DNA from: Ophthalmolycus amberensis
Taxonomy: Eukaryota; Chordata; Actinopteri; Perciformes; Zoarcidae
NCBI GenBank assembly: GCA_024529925.1
Contig: JAFEUB010000068.1
Coordinates: 326,001 to 390,000 of the forward strand
DNA: 64,000 nucleotides
Direction of reading: 5' to 3'
The position numbers were made by a program, and so were the translations under genes. Position 1 is the first letter of the stretch. Every line of letters begins with the position of its first letter. Positions 47,310 to 60,229 of the stretch are shown here, in pieces. The notes below the pieces were generated by a model. That model made no database searches. It saw only the letters and a list, made by a program, of their open reading frames with translations, and was not told the DNA's origin.

Positions 47310-50300
47310 AGGACTGTAGGGCAAGGGTGTGGACCCGGCTCTCCACAGCAGAACGCCAGCGCCGCCTGCAGGAGGATCGATGCTTTTACTGCGGCCAGAG
47401 CGGCCATTTTGCAACCTCTTGTCCAGTAAAAGAGATGGCTCACCAGTCATCCGGAGGTGAGTCGAAATGTGAACTTAAAAATGCCCTCTCGCCCTTTGAT
47501 TCATGCTCAACTGTTTTGTTCAGGGAACAATCACACTGTCTCAGTCCTCATTGACTCTGGTGCAGATGCTAACCTTATGGACAGGACGCTGGCCTCCCAG
47601 CTGGGGGTTGAGCAGGTGGCCCTGGGGAAACCCATCCACGCCACAGCTTTAGATGGTTATCTCCTCTGCAGGGTTACCCATCAATCCACTCCTCTGCAAA
47701 TGACAATGTCAGGTAATCATAATGAAATGCTCACCTTCCATCTCATCCATGCACCTCAGCAACCAGTCATTTTGGGCTATCCGTGGCTTAGGAGACACAA
47801 TCCACACATTGACTGGGCATCAGGAACTGTATTACAGTGGAGTGTTCATTGTCATGCTGTCTGTTTAAAATCTGCCTCATCGTCTGTCCCTAGTCTACCC
47901 GCCTCTTTTGAGTTGCCAGATCTCTCCAGGGTCCCTAAGGAGTATCTTGACCTTAAGGAGGTTTTTAACAAGGCCCGGGCCACCTCGTTGCCGCCTGATC
48001 GCCCGTATGACTGTGCCATTGACCTCCTCCCGGGTACATCTCCACCCATAGGTAGACTTTTTTCCCTATCTGCTCCTGAGATGAAGACTATGGAGAGATA
48101 TATTACGGACTCATTGGCTACAGGAATCATTCGACCATCTTCATCTCCAGCGGGAGCGGGGTTTTTCTTTGTGGGAAAAAAGGACAAATCCCTGCACCCT
48201 TGCATTGACTACAGAGGACTCAATAACATTACGGTAAAAAATAGGTACCCTCTTCCACTTATTGCCTCTGCTTTTGAGCTGCTACAAGGTGCTACCATTT
48301 TTTCCAAACTCGATCTCCGCAACGCTTTCCATTTGGTCAGAATACGAGAGGGGGACGAGTGGACATTATGAGTATTTAGTTATGCCATTTGGTCTCACCA
48401 ATGCCCCTGCAGTCTTCCAGGGGTTGGTCAATGATGTTCTCCGGGATATGCTCAATGTTTCTGTTTTTGTGTATTTGGATGACATTCTTATCTTCTCGAA
48501 GCCTCAACAGGAACATGTGGTCCATGTACGCCAAGTCCTCCAGGCTTTTGGAGAACCAGCTCTTCGTAAAGGCGGAGAAGTGCGAGTTCCACACCACAGA
48601 GGTATCGTTCCTGGGTTTTTTCCTCAATGCTGGCAATATCCAGATGGACTCTGCCAAGACCAAAGCAGTTGCTGAATGGCCCTCCCCATCCACACGCAAG
48701 GAGCTTCAACGCTTTTTGGGCTTTGCAAACTTCTATCGGCGGTTCATCCGTAACTACAGTTCCGTGGCTGCTCCCCTCACCGCTCTCACCTCCCCGCATG
48801 TGCCCTTCCGGTGGTCCTCTGCGGCAGCAGGGTCCTTTGGTGAGTTAAAATCACGTTTTACCTCTGCTCCAATCCTCATATTCCCAGAGCCTGCCCGGCA
48901 GTTAATTGTGGAGGTGGACGCCTCGGACACTGGTGTAGGAGCGGTCCTCTCTCAGCGGTCGGCTGAGGACCAAAAGGTTCACCCATGTGCCTTCTTCTCC
49001 CGGAAGCTGTCCCCCTGCGGAGAGGAATTATGACATTGGGAACCGGGAGCTGTTGGCAGTCAAACTGGCATTGGAGGAGTGGAGACACTGGTTAGAGGGG
49101 GCGGAACAGCCGTTTGTGGTATGGACAGACCACAAATATCTAGAATACATCCGTTCGGCCAAGCGACTGAACTCTCGTCAAGCTAGGTGGGCTCTGTTTT
49201 TTAACCGTTTTGAGTTTGCACTATCCTACAGACCAGGTTCAAAGAATGTCAAGCCAGACGCCTTGTCTCGTCAGTTCCAGCAAGAGAGCTCTCCTTCCCA
49301 TCCTGAAGGTATCCTCCACATTGAGTGCGTTATTGGTGTGGTAACCTGGGAGGTGGAGGACAAGGTAAAGCGCTCCCATGCCAAACACCCTGCACCCAGT
49401 GCTTGTCCTGATAACCGGTTGTTTGTTCCTGTCGATCTCCGTACTCAGGTCCTCCAGTGGGGCCACTCTTCCCGCCTAGCTTGCCATCCTGGGATCAGAC
49501 GCACACTAGCACTGCTCAGACAGCGTTTCTGGTGGTCTTCCATGGAGGAAGACACCAAGGGGTTCATTGGTGCTTGCCAGGTTTGTGCGCAGCATAAGAG
49601 CACTCGCCAACCTCCCTCTGGGCTTCTTCATCCTCTGCCAGTTCCTAGTCGTCCCTGGTCTCACATCGCTTTGGACTTTGTAACCGGCCTACCCCCTTCT
49701 GACGGTAACACAGTTATTCTCACGGTCATTGATCGATTTTCCAAGTCTGCTCTGCTCATTCCATTATCCAAGTTACCTACTGCCAAAGAAACTGCTAAAC
49801 TATTACTGCAAAATGTTTTCCGGCTGCATGGTCTGCCCATTGATGTGGTCTCCGACCGGGGACCACAATTCACCTCACGCTTCTGGTCAGAGTTTTGCAG
49901 GCTGCTGGGAGCCACGGTCAGTCTGTCGTCAGGGTTCCATCCACAGTCTGATGGGCAGGCTGAGCGGATGAATCAAGAGATGGAGACAGCCTTACGCTGT
50001 CTCTCCTCCCGCAACCCCTCCTCCTGGTCTGAGCAGCTCTTGTGGGTCGAGTATGCCCACAACACCCTTCCCAGTTCAGCTACCGGGTTCTCACCATTCC
50101 AGTGTGCCCGTGGATATCAGCCACCACTCTTCCCGGAGCAGGAACAAGAGGCCAGTGTCCCCTCAGTCCAGGCATTCATCCAGCGGTGCCGACGCACTTG
50201 GAGGCAGGCCCGCTCCACACTCTTGCGCTCGTCCGACCGCTACCAGAGGTCTGCCAACAGACGCCGTGTTCCTGCACCCCGTTATGCCCCGGGACAACGT

Positions 50301-50738
50301 GTCTGGCTGTCTACGCGGGACCTTCCCCTCAGAGTGGAATCCAAGAAATTGGCTCCTCGCTTCGTGGGCCCTTTCCCTGTTTCTCGAATCATCAATCCTG
50401 CTGCTGTCCGTCTTCGTCTGCCATCGCCCATGAAAATTCATCCCACCTTTCATGTCTCCAGGATTAAACCCGTCAAGGAGAGCCCCCTTCAGCCCCCCCC
50501 AGACCCCCTCCGCCCCCCCGGCTCATCGATGGGGCACCTGCCTACACGGTCCGTTGCCTTCTCAAGTCTCGGCGATGGGGTAGAGGCTTGCAATACCTAG
50601 TGGACTGGGAGGGTTATGGTCCTGAAGAGCGTGAATGGGTCCCCGCTCGCCGAATATTTGATCCCTCCCTGATCACGGAATTCCACCAGGCTCATCCGGA
50701 CCAACCCAGTGGGACGTCAAGAGCCGTCCCTTGAGGGG
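47310..50738 (+). mobile_element. Ty3/Gypsy chromovirus-type retrotransposon, 5'-truncated and frameshifted
   Basis: Domains in order: gag CCHC zinc knuckle (CFYCGQSGHFATSC, about 47380), protease (DSGADANLMD, about 47550), reverse transcriptase (about 48000-48520, YLDD catalytic box), RNase H (about 48900-49230), integrase with zinc-binding HHCC region (about 49440-49600) and catalytic core (about 49675-50100), GPF/Y-like module, and a C-terminal chromodomain (about 50525-50690, LVDWEGYGPEEREWVP). Order RT-RH-IN plus chromodomain defines a chromovirus. The frame shifts near 48355, 48545, 49000 and 50500, the last in C-runs, so no full polyprotein is made. The 5' LTR and most of gag are missing. 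It lies upstream of the slc5a7-like coding start, on the opposite strand, possibly in its leader intron. Confidence 0.9.
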
Positions 50739-50745
50739 GAGGTTC

Positions 50746-51187
50746 TGTCACGAATTCCCCTTCATATTAGTTTATTTTCATCCTGTCTGCTTATTTGACT
50801 AACTCTCCTGTCATTTCAGATCCTACCATGCACACCCAATCATCTCTCATTCCCCTCACCTGGTCCTCCACACCCATCTCACCTGCAGCCCATTCCCTCA
50901 TCAGCCCTCACTATTTAGGTCCCTTCACTTGCACTTGTTCTCTGCCAGATTGTCTTGTGTGTATCTGCCAAGCTCTCCAGTGTTATATATCGTACTATTC
51001 TGATCTGCCTGTTCTCCCTGTCTGCCTGTTTTCTCGACCTTGGATTTTTGCCTGCCCCTTGCTGGATTTGTTTGCCTGTTTTGACTGACCTCCCGGTGTT
51101 GACCCTGCCTTTACCAAGTAAAGAAACCTATACCTGAATCTTGTCTCCGAGTTGTGCTTTTGGGTTCTAGTATCTGTAAACCTTACA
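50746..51187 (+). repeat. 3' LTR of the Ty3/Gypsy element
   Basis: About 442 bp starting TGTCACGAATTCC and ending AACCTTACA. It is preceded by a purine-rich tract (TTGAGGGGGAGGTTC) right after the polyprotein stop codon, as expected for a polypurine tract. TG...CA ends support the borders. No 5' LTR exists in the window for comparison. Confidence 0.75.
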
Positions 51188-53464
51188 TACTGGCTGTAAA
51201 AGTTGACTTTGAGAGAAAAACATTGCGTCTAAACCTACAGTATCTGTACATTTTAAACTATGCCAAAAATGTAACATGTTTCTGTATAAAGTCAATGGAC
51301 ATTATTGTGGTTTGTGACCGATTTCTGCTTTAGATGTCACAAAGTAGAGTACCTTGAAACAAAGATGAACTTTCACCATTTCTGACAAAGTCACTCACAG
51401 GATACGGAGGCTGGTAATCAAAGGTCTGGCAGGCAACAAGGGGATCTGTTGAAAGTACACGTTGGGGCCATCAAAGGCAAAAGGGGACAAATTACTGCTA
51501 ATCTCTTAGAGGGAGCTGCTCACTTTGTTAATTCACTCGAGGCGCTGTTCAATGCGATCGGGGATGGTGACATTGATTAAGAGTGACGGCGATAATTGGA
51601 GTGATAAGAGGAGGAAATACTTGACAGTGAGGAAGTCAGTGGTCAGGTGAAGAGTTTTTATTTCACATGGAAAACTGCCAGGAAATACAGCAGTGAAAAA
51701 AATAATTGGAGAACCAGCAAATAATAATAATAAATAATTCCACAAAATAAATGGACAGCAATCCCTCACTGCATTCTATACAATCACTCTGGATTATCAT
51801 TTCATTAGTAATTACCACAAAATCTCAATAAAAATAGATTTTTCAAAACAAGATGTAATCATTAAAATGTAAATAAAAGATATTTCCATTAGTTTAAGTC
51901 AGCCTAATACTACTAAGTACAATATCTATACTGCAGTATGACGATTGTCTCAGTCTCTGCTATGTCTACGACCAAGTGCAATGGAAAATGACAGCTTATC
52001 AAAACCATTGATGGAGAGAAAACTAAATAAAACAGAAGACAGCTGTAGTCACAGAATAGACACCAGAATAACCTATTTGGCTCCAACCCAGTGCCCCTCA
52101 GTGCTATTTCTAGGATAGGCATGCATCTCACTTAGTGTGTCCTAATTTGACCAAGTTTAAATAGACCTCTCAAAGAAAAACACAGTCATACTGTACACGC
52201 ACAACCATGGAATTGCACATAAAGTAAACAACAGCATTGAAATAAACTGAGCACAGGAAACAAGTGAGCATATTGAATGACTGGATACATACCTAGGGTT
52301 AACTGTACGTGTCAGTTCCTAGTGATGATGTGAAGAGGGAACAGAGGCTATTCTCACAGGACAGAGAATAGGCAAGGTGATAAATTCAGTCCGGGAGGAG
52401 TAAGATTGATGTGACACTCATCCACAGTGTTGGGGAGTGAAAAAGTTTGCCAAGAGATGGGAAGCAACACAAAAAACAACAATAGATGCTCTTCAATCTC
52501 TCACACTTAAGAAGCCAAAAAGTCTAATTCAGTTTTGTTTTTTTCTTCAGTTTTTTTTAACAAAGTGCTCTACAGTGAAGAGGGAGAAAGGTCTGAGTTG
52601 ATGTTCAAAACCCATAAGGCTCGGTCAACAAGGAAGGTAAGAACTCTCTAGAATCAGTAATCAGCGGTCCCCTGGTTTTAAACCTCACAAGGTGGGAGGG
52701 TCCGACAGTATACGAAGGAGAAAGCAGTCACTACTGCCACCCGATTGGTCAGTGCATGAGTGCTCCTGCGTGCAGCCAATAAGCTGTGTTCAGCATGTGG
52801 GGCAGACCCAGCACCTGTTGACTGTGATCATCTCATTAATAACCCCTCCTTTCTCTGTTCAACTCCGCTTCTCTGGAAGTACCTGTCTTTTCCTTTTAAT
52901 TTCCCTACCCACTGTCTTCAAATGGTTGCAGCTTCTCTCATCAAAACTCTCTCTTCGAAAACTAAAATCAGAAATGACTGCACCTCTGTCTCTCACCTAT
53001 CTGCCGTGTTTCACAGTGACTGTACAGCTAGCATGACAGATGCCACCAAGTTCCTCACACACCCGCAATACGTGGAGAAAAATATCTCCTCTTCCAGAAT
53101 GTCCCTGTTTTTTTCTTCAGTTTTAGTTTTAGTGTGCGATTGTGGGCGCGGACACCCCCCCACTTCCTTGCCCAGGAGTTCCACAAAGCTTTGCAGTACT
53201 TGCAGTTAAGAAATAGGCATGACTTTGGTTATAAATAGACAGAAAAATGAAAGTGTTGTGCTCATGTTTGCAGAGGAGCACCTTTCTCAGTATAAAATGA
53301 TTTATTTTTGGACATAGGTATATCAAACTCTGCCTTGATTTAGAGACGGCTGTAAAGGCTTCTTTGTATGGTCTATTATTGTCAGACTACTGGGGAAAGC
53401 AACGCGAGAGAAACATGCTGATGTGTTGCCTCAGGGCAGCTCATGGCTACAGAGGTTAAATGTG
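51188..53464. other. no gene recognised
   Basis: Non-coding. Frames of 114 and 149 codons at 52692-53209 overlap in different phases and lack a convincing domain. Confidence 0.45.
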
Positions 53465-53822
53465 AACCTACCGTACTTTCCGTAGTTGTGTGCACACTAA
53501 CAGGAGTATTGTAGTAGTAGTGTTTACTTTTCCATGGGGTGATATCTACAATAGCAAAACTGTTGGCTTGTTTACAACCTATGAACGTCTGACTTCTCAT
53601 GTTTCTTGCTCCATAGGACCTGTCAAGTCAAACAGGATTTTTCTTTTCGGTAAATAGAAGCAATATGAAGGACTGAAAAAGATTTAAGATAGTTGTAAAT
53701 AAAATAATATGTAAAAAAGTTAGTAAAGTAATTAATATACTGACAATCTGAGTATTCAGAAAAGAAACAGGGAGGAACAAATCTGCCTGGAACTCTATAG
53801 ATAAGCAGACACGCAGTGACAC
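53465..53822. repeat. direct duplication, copy A
   Basis: About 360 bp, well over 90% similar by eye to 54629-54990, in the same orientation. Shared landmarks are TTTTCCATGGGGTGATATCT and GGACCTGTCAAGTCAAACAG. Function unknown. Confidence 0.85.
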
Positions 53823-54628
53823 GCTTATCTTCAAGTGTCACAGTAAACACGTGAAGATCACTGCCATTACCAGTTTGGTATGCACGTGTTACCATCAAGC
53901 TCCGGGGATCTGTAGCCCATATTTATACACCGATAATTTGATCCTTTGTTGTACAATACCGTTGTTTGTTTATGACTGATTGTCCGGTAATGTTATCTAT
54001 CTGTTTGTAAATCATATGATGGTGGAAGCACGGTTTTTTACCTACACTAATTGTCTACACTAAATGGCTTCGTGATTGATCAAACTACTATGCTGAACCT
54101 AGCAAAATAAAAGGAGGAAAAGGAAAAGTTGTTTGGTCATTGAGCGATCCAGTTAAAATCCTTCGGGTAGGCTCAGCGATCCTTCTGAAATGGGGAAAGT
54201 GCACATGTTTAAGAACTTAACTTGACAGGACCTATTTCTTTGCGATGTGGCTGAGTTCCTGAGTATTACTCTGTGTTCCTTTAAAGGTATTTGTCAGTTA
54301 CTGTGGTGGACCAGTCCTGTGAGAGTGAGACGACTGGTCTGCACCTCTGAATATGGGGGCTTATTTGCACCTAAGAACTGCTTTCCAATAACGGAACGAC
54401 TTTTAGTTCCTCCATGCTTTATTAATCCGATTCAGTAAAACACGTTATTGTACCCTCACACTATGCCAACTACATTAATAACCCTTTAGTATCGAAATAA
54501 AATAAAAGCTGAAATAGCAAGAGAAAGGCTTCGGGGAGTTGAGCAAGAGGGATTCATGAGATGAAAGAAGGTTATCTGGTAGTGATGTTAGATTTCTGAA
54601 CAAATTGTTCTTTTTGAATGAATACCGA

Positions 54629-54990
54629 ACCTACCGTAGTTTCGTAGTTGTGTGCACACTAACATGAGTATTAGAGACATTTTAAGTGTTCACTTTTCCA
54701 TGGGGTGATATCTACAATGGCAAAACTGTTGGCTTGTTTACAACCTATGAATGTCTGACTTCTCATGTTTCTTGCTCCATAGGACCTGTCAAGTCAAACA
54801 GGATTTTTCTTTTAAGTAAATAGAAGCAATATAAAGGACTGAAAAAGATTTAAGATAATTGTAAATAAAATAATATGTAAAGCAGTTAGTAAAGTAATTA
54901 ATATACTGACAATCTGAGTATTCAGAAAAGAAACAGGGAGGAACAACTAATCTGCCTGGAACTCTATAGATAAGCAGACACGCAGTGTCA
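54629..54990. repeat. direct duplication, copy B
   Basis: Second copy of the segment at 53465-53822, about 1.16 kb downstream. A short palindromic expansion around GTGTCTGCTTATCT follows at 54970-55030. A second duplicated block (AATAGCAAGAGAAAGGCTTC) occurs at 54515 and 55095, so the whole area is a partial tandem duplication. Confidence 0.85.
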
Positions 54991-55169
54991 CAGCGTGTCT
55001 GCTTATCTAGACTGCGTGTCTGCTTATTTACTGTGTTAGGACTCACAGTAAACACTTGAAGATCACTGCCGTCACCAAGAGAAAGGGTTCAGGGAATAGC
55101 AAGAGAAAGGCTTCGGTTGAGCAAGAGGGATTCATGAGATGAAAGGTTATCTGGTAGTGATGACTCTTA

Positions 55170-56432
55170 AAGAAGAATAGGTTAAAAAAAGCAATATTTT
55201 GCTTTGGCCAAACTAATGTTGATTCACAATTACAGTATGATATTTGGCAGTTTTGAAGCCATATTGGTTTGTTGAATGATTAAATGTCCAATCTTGGTGA
55301 ATGTACGTACACACGCATACACTCCCTTGATGTCTTGTAAACCACATCAAAAGTGAATTTAGATTTGTCCAATCTTCCCAACAAAAACGGGAGGCAAATA
55401 TTGTCAAACACAAAATTTAACATGATGATCATTGTGCTGGAACAAGACCCAGATTTGGAACAATACTCGTGGTGTGTGGCACTTCATTTTGTCACGTTTA
55501 TGTGCATAAATCAATATCACATACAATGTCCCAATGGGCTTTACCGGGCTGCTACAATAACAGGTCCTCACTCAGCCCAAGCTGTCAAATAATGTGTTCA
55601 GACATAAAGTGAAGCAAATTTGTGTCATATTGATAATATTGGTTGCTTCTAGAAAAGAGAAACAGCTGAACCTGTAATGCCACACTGGGCACCAATTACA
55701 TTATTCAAGACGAAGGTTTAGCTTAAGTCCAAGGTGGGATATAGATTACTCCAACTCATTTCAGCAGCTCTCAGCAGGCAGGCAGTTTAAATCAGGCAAA
55801 CACACATGGTAGAATTGGACGTGAGGTAGAATGTTGGCAACAGGGAGCGAGTAACAGAGCCAGGGCTCAGGTCGAGAATAAAGACAGACTGACTGGAGCA
55901 AAGAGCGTGGTGGACATATGATAGATGCAGAGTCGGGCTGAGGCCCAGTAAAGGTTGAGCAACAAACGCAGATGATTAGGCAACAGGAACATGTTCTAAC
56001 AGTGAAAGACGAAACAGGTTTTACTCTTAACAGCGAGATTCTGACATGTTCAGGATAAGGGACATAGAGATTAGAAAAACATTAGAAACAGGAAGAGACA
56101 GAAAAAAAGGCTCTAGTTCTGACTAGCAGGACCGCTGGGTCAGCCAAAGCTGGTCTCTCCTGCCAGCTTGTATTAAAAATAACTTGAGTTTGATTTATTT
56201 TGGATTTGAATGACAGAAATGTGTTTTAAAAATGTACAAAAACACAAGCATGTGTGTTTTACAATAATTCATACAATAATACTATATTATTACACTATAA
56301 TTATGCTAGGTGTTTGTATTGTTAAGTTGAGCCTTTAGGTTCACTGTATAAACTGAAGAACACACATATTTCTGTGGTGAAAGGGAAATTCATCTGATCA
56401 TGCACAATGTAAACAAGTTAACTTCTCTTATG
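55170..56432. other. no gene recognised
   Basis: Non-coding sequence without a convincing exon, RNA gene or classified repeat. Confidence 0.5.
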
Positions 56433-56736
56433 TTTGATCATGATGAATCCTGTACAATGTAACCTTTGACTAAATGAATCCTGGTCTCATTGCCTAAATT
56501 AAGGCATTGTTGCCCACCTGGCTGTCATCAGAAGATGATCAGAAGGCTTATGAACCTTTTGTCTTTTCAACAAAGAAATGCAAGTTTGCTCATGATGAAT
56601 CCTGTACAATGTAACCTTTGACTAAATGAATCCTGGTCTCATTGCCTAAATTAAGGCATTGTTGCCCACCTGGCTGTCATCAGAAGATGATCAGAAGGCT
56701 TATGAACCTTTTGTCTTTTCAACAAAGAAATGCAAG
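56433..56736. repeat. 152-bp tandem duplication
   Basis: Two units, 56433-56584 and 56585-56736, nearly identical (both contain CATGATGAATCCTGTACAAT and GGCTGTCATCAGAAGATGAT). The near-identity suggests a recent event. Confidence 0.9.
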
Positions 56737-57049
56737 TTACTGAAAGAAGTGACCAGTGGGGATGACAAAGCCAAGGTATAAAGAGGTAGAAAAACTTTCC
56801 TTCGGGGTGCACATTTCAATCTAACCCTTACTGTGCACAATGCTCTGAGCATTAAAAGTGTGACAATATTGTAAGAGACTTTTGTTTTCATTCGTCGTTG
56901 TCAGAGTGGGATTAGTTTGAATTGGATCGGGTGAATGCTTTTGTGCTGAATAGCACAGGGACATAATGCTCATCCTATCCTGGGCATAGTGAGCAGTACC
57001 TGATGTTGGGAATCTAAATGGAGCGTGTTTGGGTTATCAGCATTTAAGA

Positions 57050-58900
57050 AACTGAATTCTTGACATCAATAGAATTATTAATGTATGTAACAATTATTAA
57101 TGATTATTAATAATAACGGGGCACCACCCTGCGAACAGGGACCAATAACCAAACGATAAAACTAAGTCTCATAATTAGTAGTCACTCATAATGTCAATAG
57201 TCTGCGTATGACTATGCATTCAGTGACAGTGAAGGGTTGAATTCGAGCAGACTACTACATACAGTTTCATCACATACATATGCACAAGTAATCACAGACG
57301 ACTGCTCCTTAAAGTATAACAGGGTTTATTAAATCAGAATAATAAATGATCAGATCAATTAATATTGCAACCAACAAACGTTATCATACAATTTTATATG
57401 CCTAATACCTAAAGAAAAGAATAAAATGGGTGAGGGTGTGTGTGTGTATATGTGTGTGTGGGTGTGTGTGTGGAGAGGAAGGGGTGTCTTGAAATTACAG
57501 TCGAAAACTACAAAGATGGCGGAGTCGAATGACGTAGCCAAACTAGCAGAGGGGGGTGAGACTGTAGGTAATGACGTGTGTGACAAAGGAGGGGCCTTAA
57601 GATACTACAGCTAAACTACCACCAGATGGCGGGGTCGAGTGACTCGGCCAAAATGGCGGTGGTGGTGCTGTATGTAACCACGTGTGTGATCGGGGAGAGG
57701 CAAGAGAGAGAGAGAGCAAAGGTGGGGGTCATGAATCAACTTCTGCGTGCGGTCCGCGTCGTAGTGAACATGGGGAGAGCTGGACGTATCGTATACAAAG
57801 TACCGCTGTCTGTCGTAGAACTGCCGGCACTTGTATACGATAGCCGAGATTCCACATTTCACTCACAGAGCTGATTTAATGAGGAGAGAATATCACACGA
57901 AGTGTAATATAATACATGAAAATAATTCCCAAACAAACAGATCTCCATTCACTCGCAGCGAGGGATCTAAGCATACAGTTACAGCAGGCAATACACAATA
58001 TAGCGGGGGTCCGTGGTCCGCGTTGTTTGCGCGGTGTAACAAGACAGTGATTTAACACAACAGGATGCGGGAATAATAACATATAAATGCTCAGCTATGC
58101 TAAGCTAAGCTAAGCCCAGATGCAATGAATCTTACTGTGAGAAGCTTCGTTCGATGGGGCTCGTTCCCGTGATGGGAATCGATCAGTCCTCGAGTGTTGA
58201 CTCGGCGGCGCGGCTCTTGAGCGGGCGCAGACTGTGATTAGCTCGGTCCTCAGGAGTCGGTCGCTCCCAGTAGCGTGGCTCGCTCTGGAGGGGACGCAGG
58301 CTCGGCTGGGCATCGGCGCGGCGTTTGAGCTGGCGCAGATGCAGGCTCGGCTGGGCATCGGCACGGCGTTGGAGCTGGCGCGGATGCAGGCTCGGCTGGG
58401 CATCGGCGCGGCGTTTGAGCTGGCGCGGATGCAGGCTCGGCTGGACATCGGCGCGGCGTTTGAGCTGGCGCGGATGCAGGTCTCCTCGCTGCAGAGGGGA
58501 GGCCTGTGGGTTAACGTCGGCTGAGGTAACGTCGTTTCGTTCCTCCCGGTAATCGTCGGCGGAGAGAGAGGGTTCGTCCTTGTCTTCCTGCCGGAGGATT
58601 TGATGAGGACTCGCGGTCCTCATCGTGGGCCTTCTGTTGTCAGCGTGGCGCTGGGGGGGGGGGAGAGAAGGGCCCGGGCATCTTCTGTGGCCTGGACGGG
58701 GGTCCGAGCTGTGAGAGCGTTCGTGTGCTCCCTAGCTCGACCGAGGTCGAAGGGAAAAAGCGTTGAGATGTGAGTTGCAGACAGTTTTGTAGAACAGTGG
58801 TTGAACCACAGGGGTCCTGGGGTTTCTTGGCCCTCGGCCAATGAGATTGCAGCGGTGCATTCAGGTGACCATGGTTTTTTGGGGGGGGGGAAATTCACAC
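57050..58900. other. unclassified CpG-rich block
   Basis: Base composition jumps to CpG-rich sequence at about 57470-58760, in contrast to AT-rich flanks. It contains a diverged tandem pair (about 57512-57595 and 57615-57700, each with an AGATGGCGG core), a 45-bp minisatellite (58296-58475), and minus-strand open frames at 58623-58183 and 57862-57611. No protein family recognised. It could be a CpG-island promoter or the LTR/leader of an unrecognised element. Confidence 0.35.
58296..58475. repeat. 45-bp minisatellite, four units
   Basis: Units at 58296, 58341, 58386 and 58431, each beginning GCAGGCTCGGCTGG. The 45-bp period is 15 codons, so frames stay open through it on both strands. Confidence 0.95.
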
Positions 58901-59039
58901 CCTAATGTGAAATTCCTTCAGAGGAGGCTTGCTCTCATCAAACCACGATCAGGATGAAACCTTTGCTTGAAAAAGGGAAGGCCTGATTCTCTTTGTTCAC
59001 ACCACATGTTGCAGCCATGTGGTCAGGTCCCAACACTGA

Positions 59040-60040
59040 TCTTCATCTCTCCCCTCCTTGCCAACTATTTTACAATGAAAGTAGCTAGCAGCAGTAGGAC
59101 TTTTGTCGACAACAACAATTTCAAAAAAGAATCCTGCAATTTCAAAAAAGTTGTTGAAGAAGATTACCAAGCTTGCCTTTAACCCAGTGGCCTAATTGAG
59201 AAAGTACCGGGTTACTAAAGCATTGATAAGAGTGGTAGTATCGATAAAATCCTCAAGATACCCACCCTCAGTTCTAAAACCCAGTGTGAAACACATTCCG
59301 GTAGCAGCGTCTCACTTTTAGCCGTCACTATTCGCTGGTTTTGCTTGTTAAAAGGAGAAACTGCAGATCATCAGCTTTTGCTCACTAATGTTGATTCCAT
59401 GATTAACTTTGCTGATGCGGGTTTGTGTGCAAAAATAGTTTTGAGGTAAAGCGTCTCTGTGAGTAACACCAATGTATAATTGCATGTTTTTGTTCCTACG
59501 ACTCCAACAGAGTGAGGACTCTTTACAATTCTTTACATCTTGTGCCATAACATGTTTTGTATCGTTGAATTTTGCAAAGAATTGGAAAGAAGATCAATTT
59601 GACTGGTAGGCTATGGAATAAATTGCTTCTGTGAGTTGGCTATGACATTTCAACAACTGTCTGAGGTTGTTCATCTTGTTGTACATCTCAAATGTCTAAC
59701 AGCTGTCTTTGGTATCTGTAAATACAGTATGCCTCCATCTGAGAGGAAGTTGCCACTTTCTGTAAGAACTATTTTTGTTTCTGAACCCATAGGGTCACAG
59801 TCCTGGTAACATGGCTGGTTGTGTCTACACAACACCAGTCTTATCACAAAAAAACATATGGGTTAAGTACACTTGTCAAAATGTACGATGCAGGCCTATA
59901 CACTTACTGTTGGTAATCTTGAGTAAGCTAGATTTCGAAATGATCCATGCAAAAAACCCAGCCCAGTGTTGCTAACTCTTTTCCAACGAAAGTAGCTAGC
60001 AGCACTAGGACTTGTTTTGACAACAACAATTTCAAAGGTG
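59040..60040. repeat. two diverged copies of a short repeat
   Basis: About 75 bp at 59057-59135 and 59962-60040 share AAGTAGCTAGCAGCA and GACAACAACAATTTCAAA in the same orientation. The sequence between them has no recognised gene. Confidence 0.6.
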
Positions 60041-60097
60041 AACCAAAACCAAATAGACCAGTTACACAGGCTGTGGATGTTCAGTGTGCACTTGAGC

Positions 60098-60229
<132 letters not shown>

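Noticed and set aside
52692..53209. LINE C-terminal zinc-like segment (CSACGADPAPVDCDH)
   Set aside because: Only a short cysteine/histidine pattern matches. The rest of the frame has no polymerase features.
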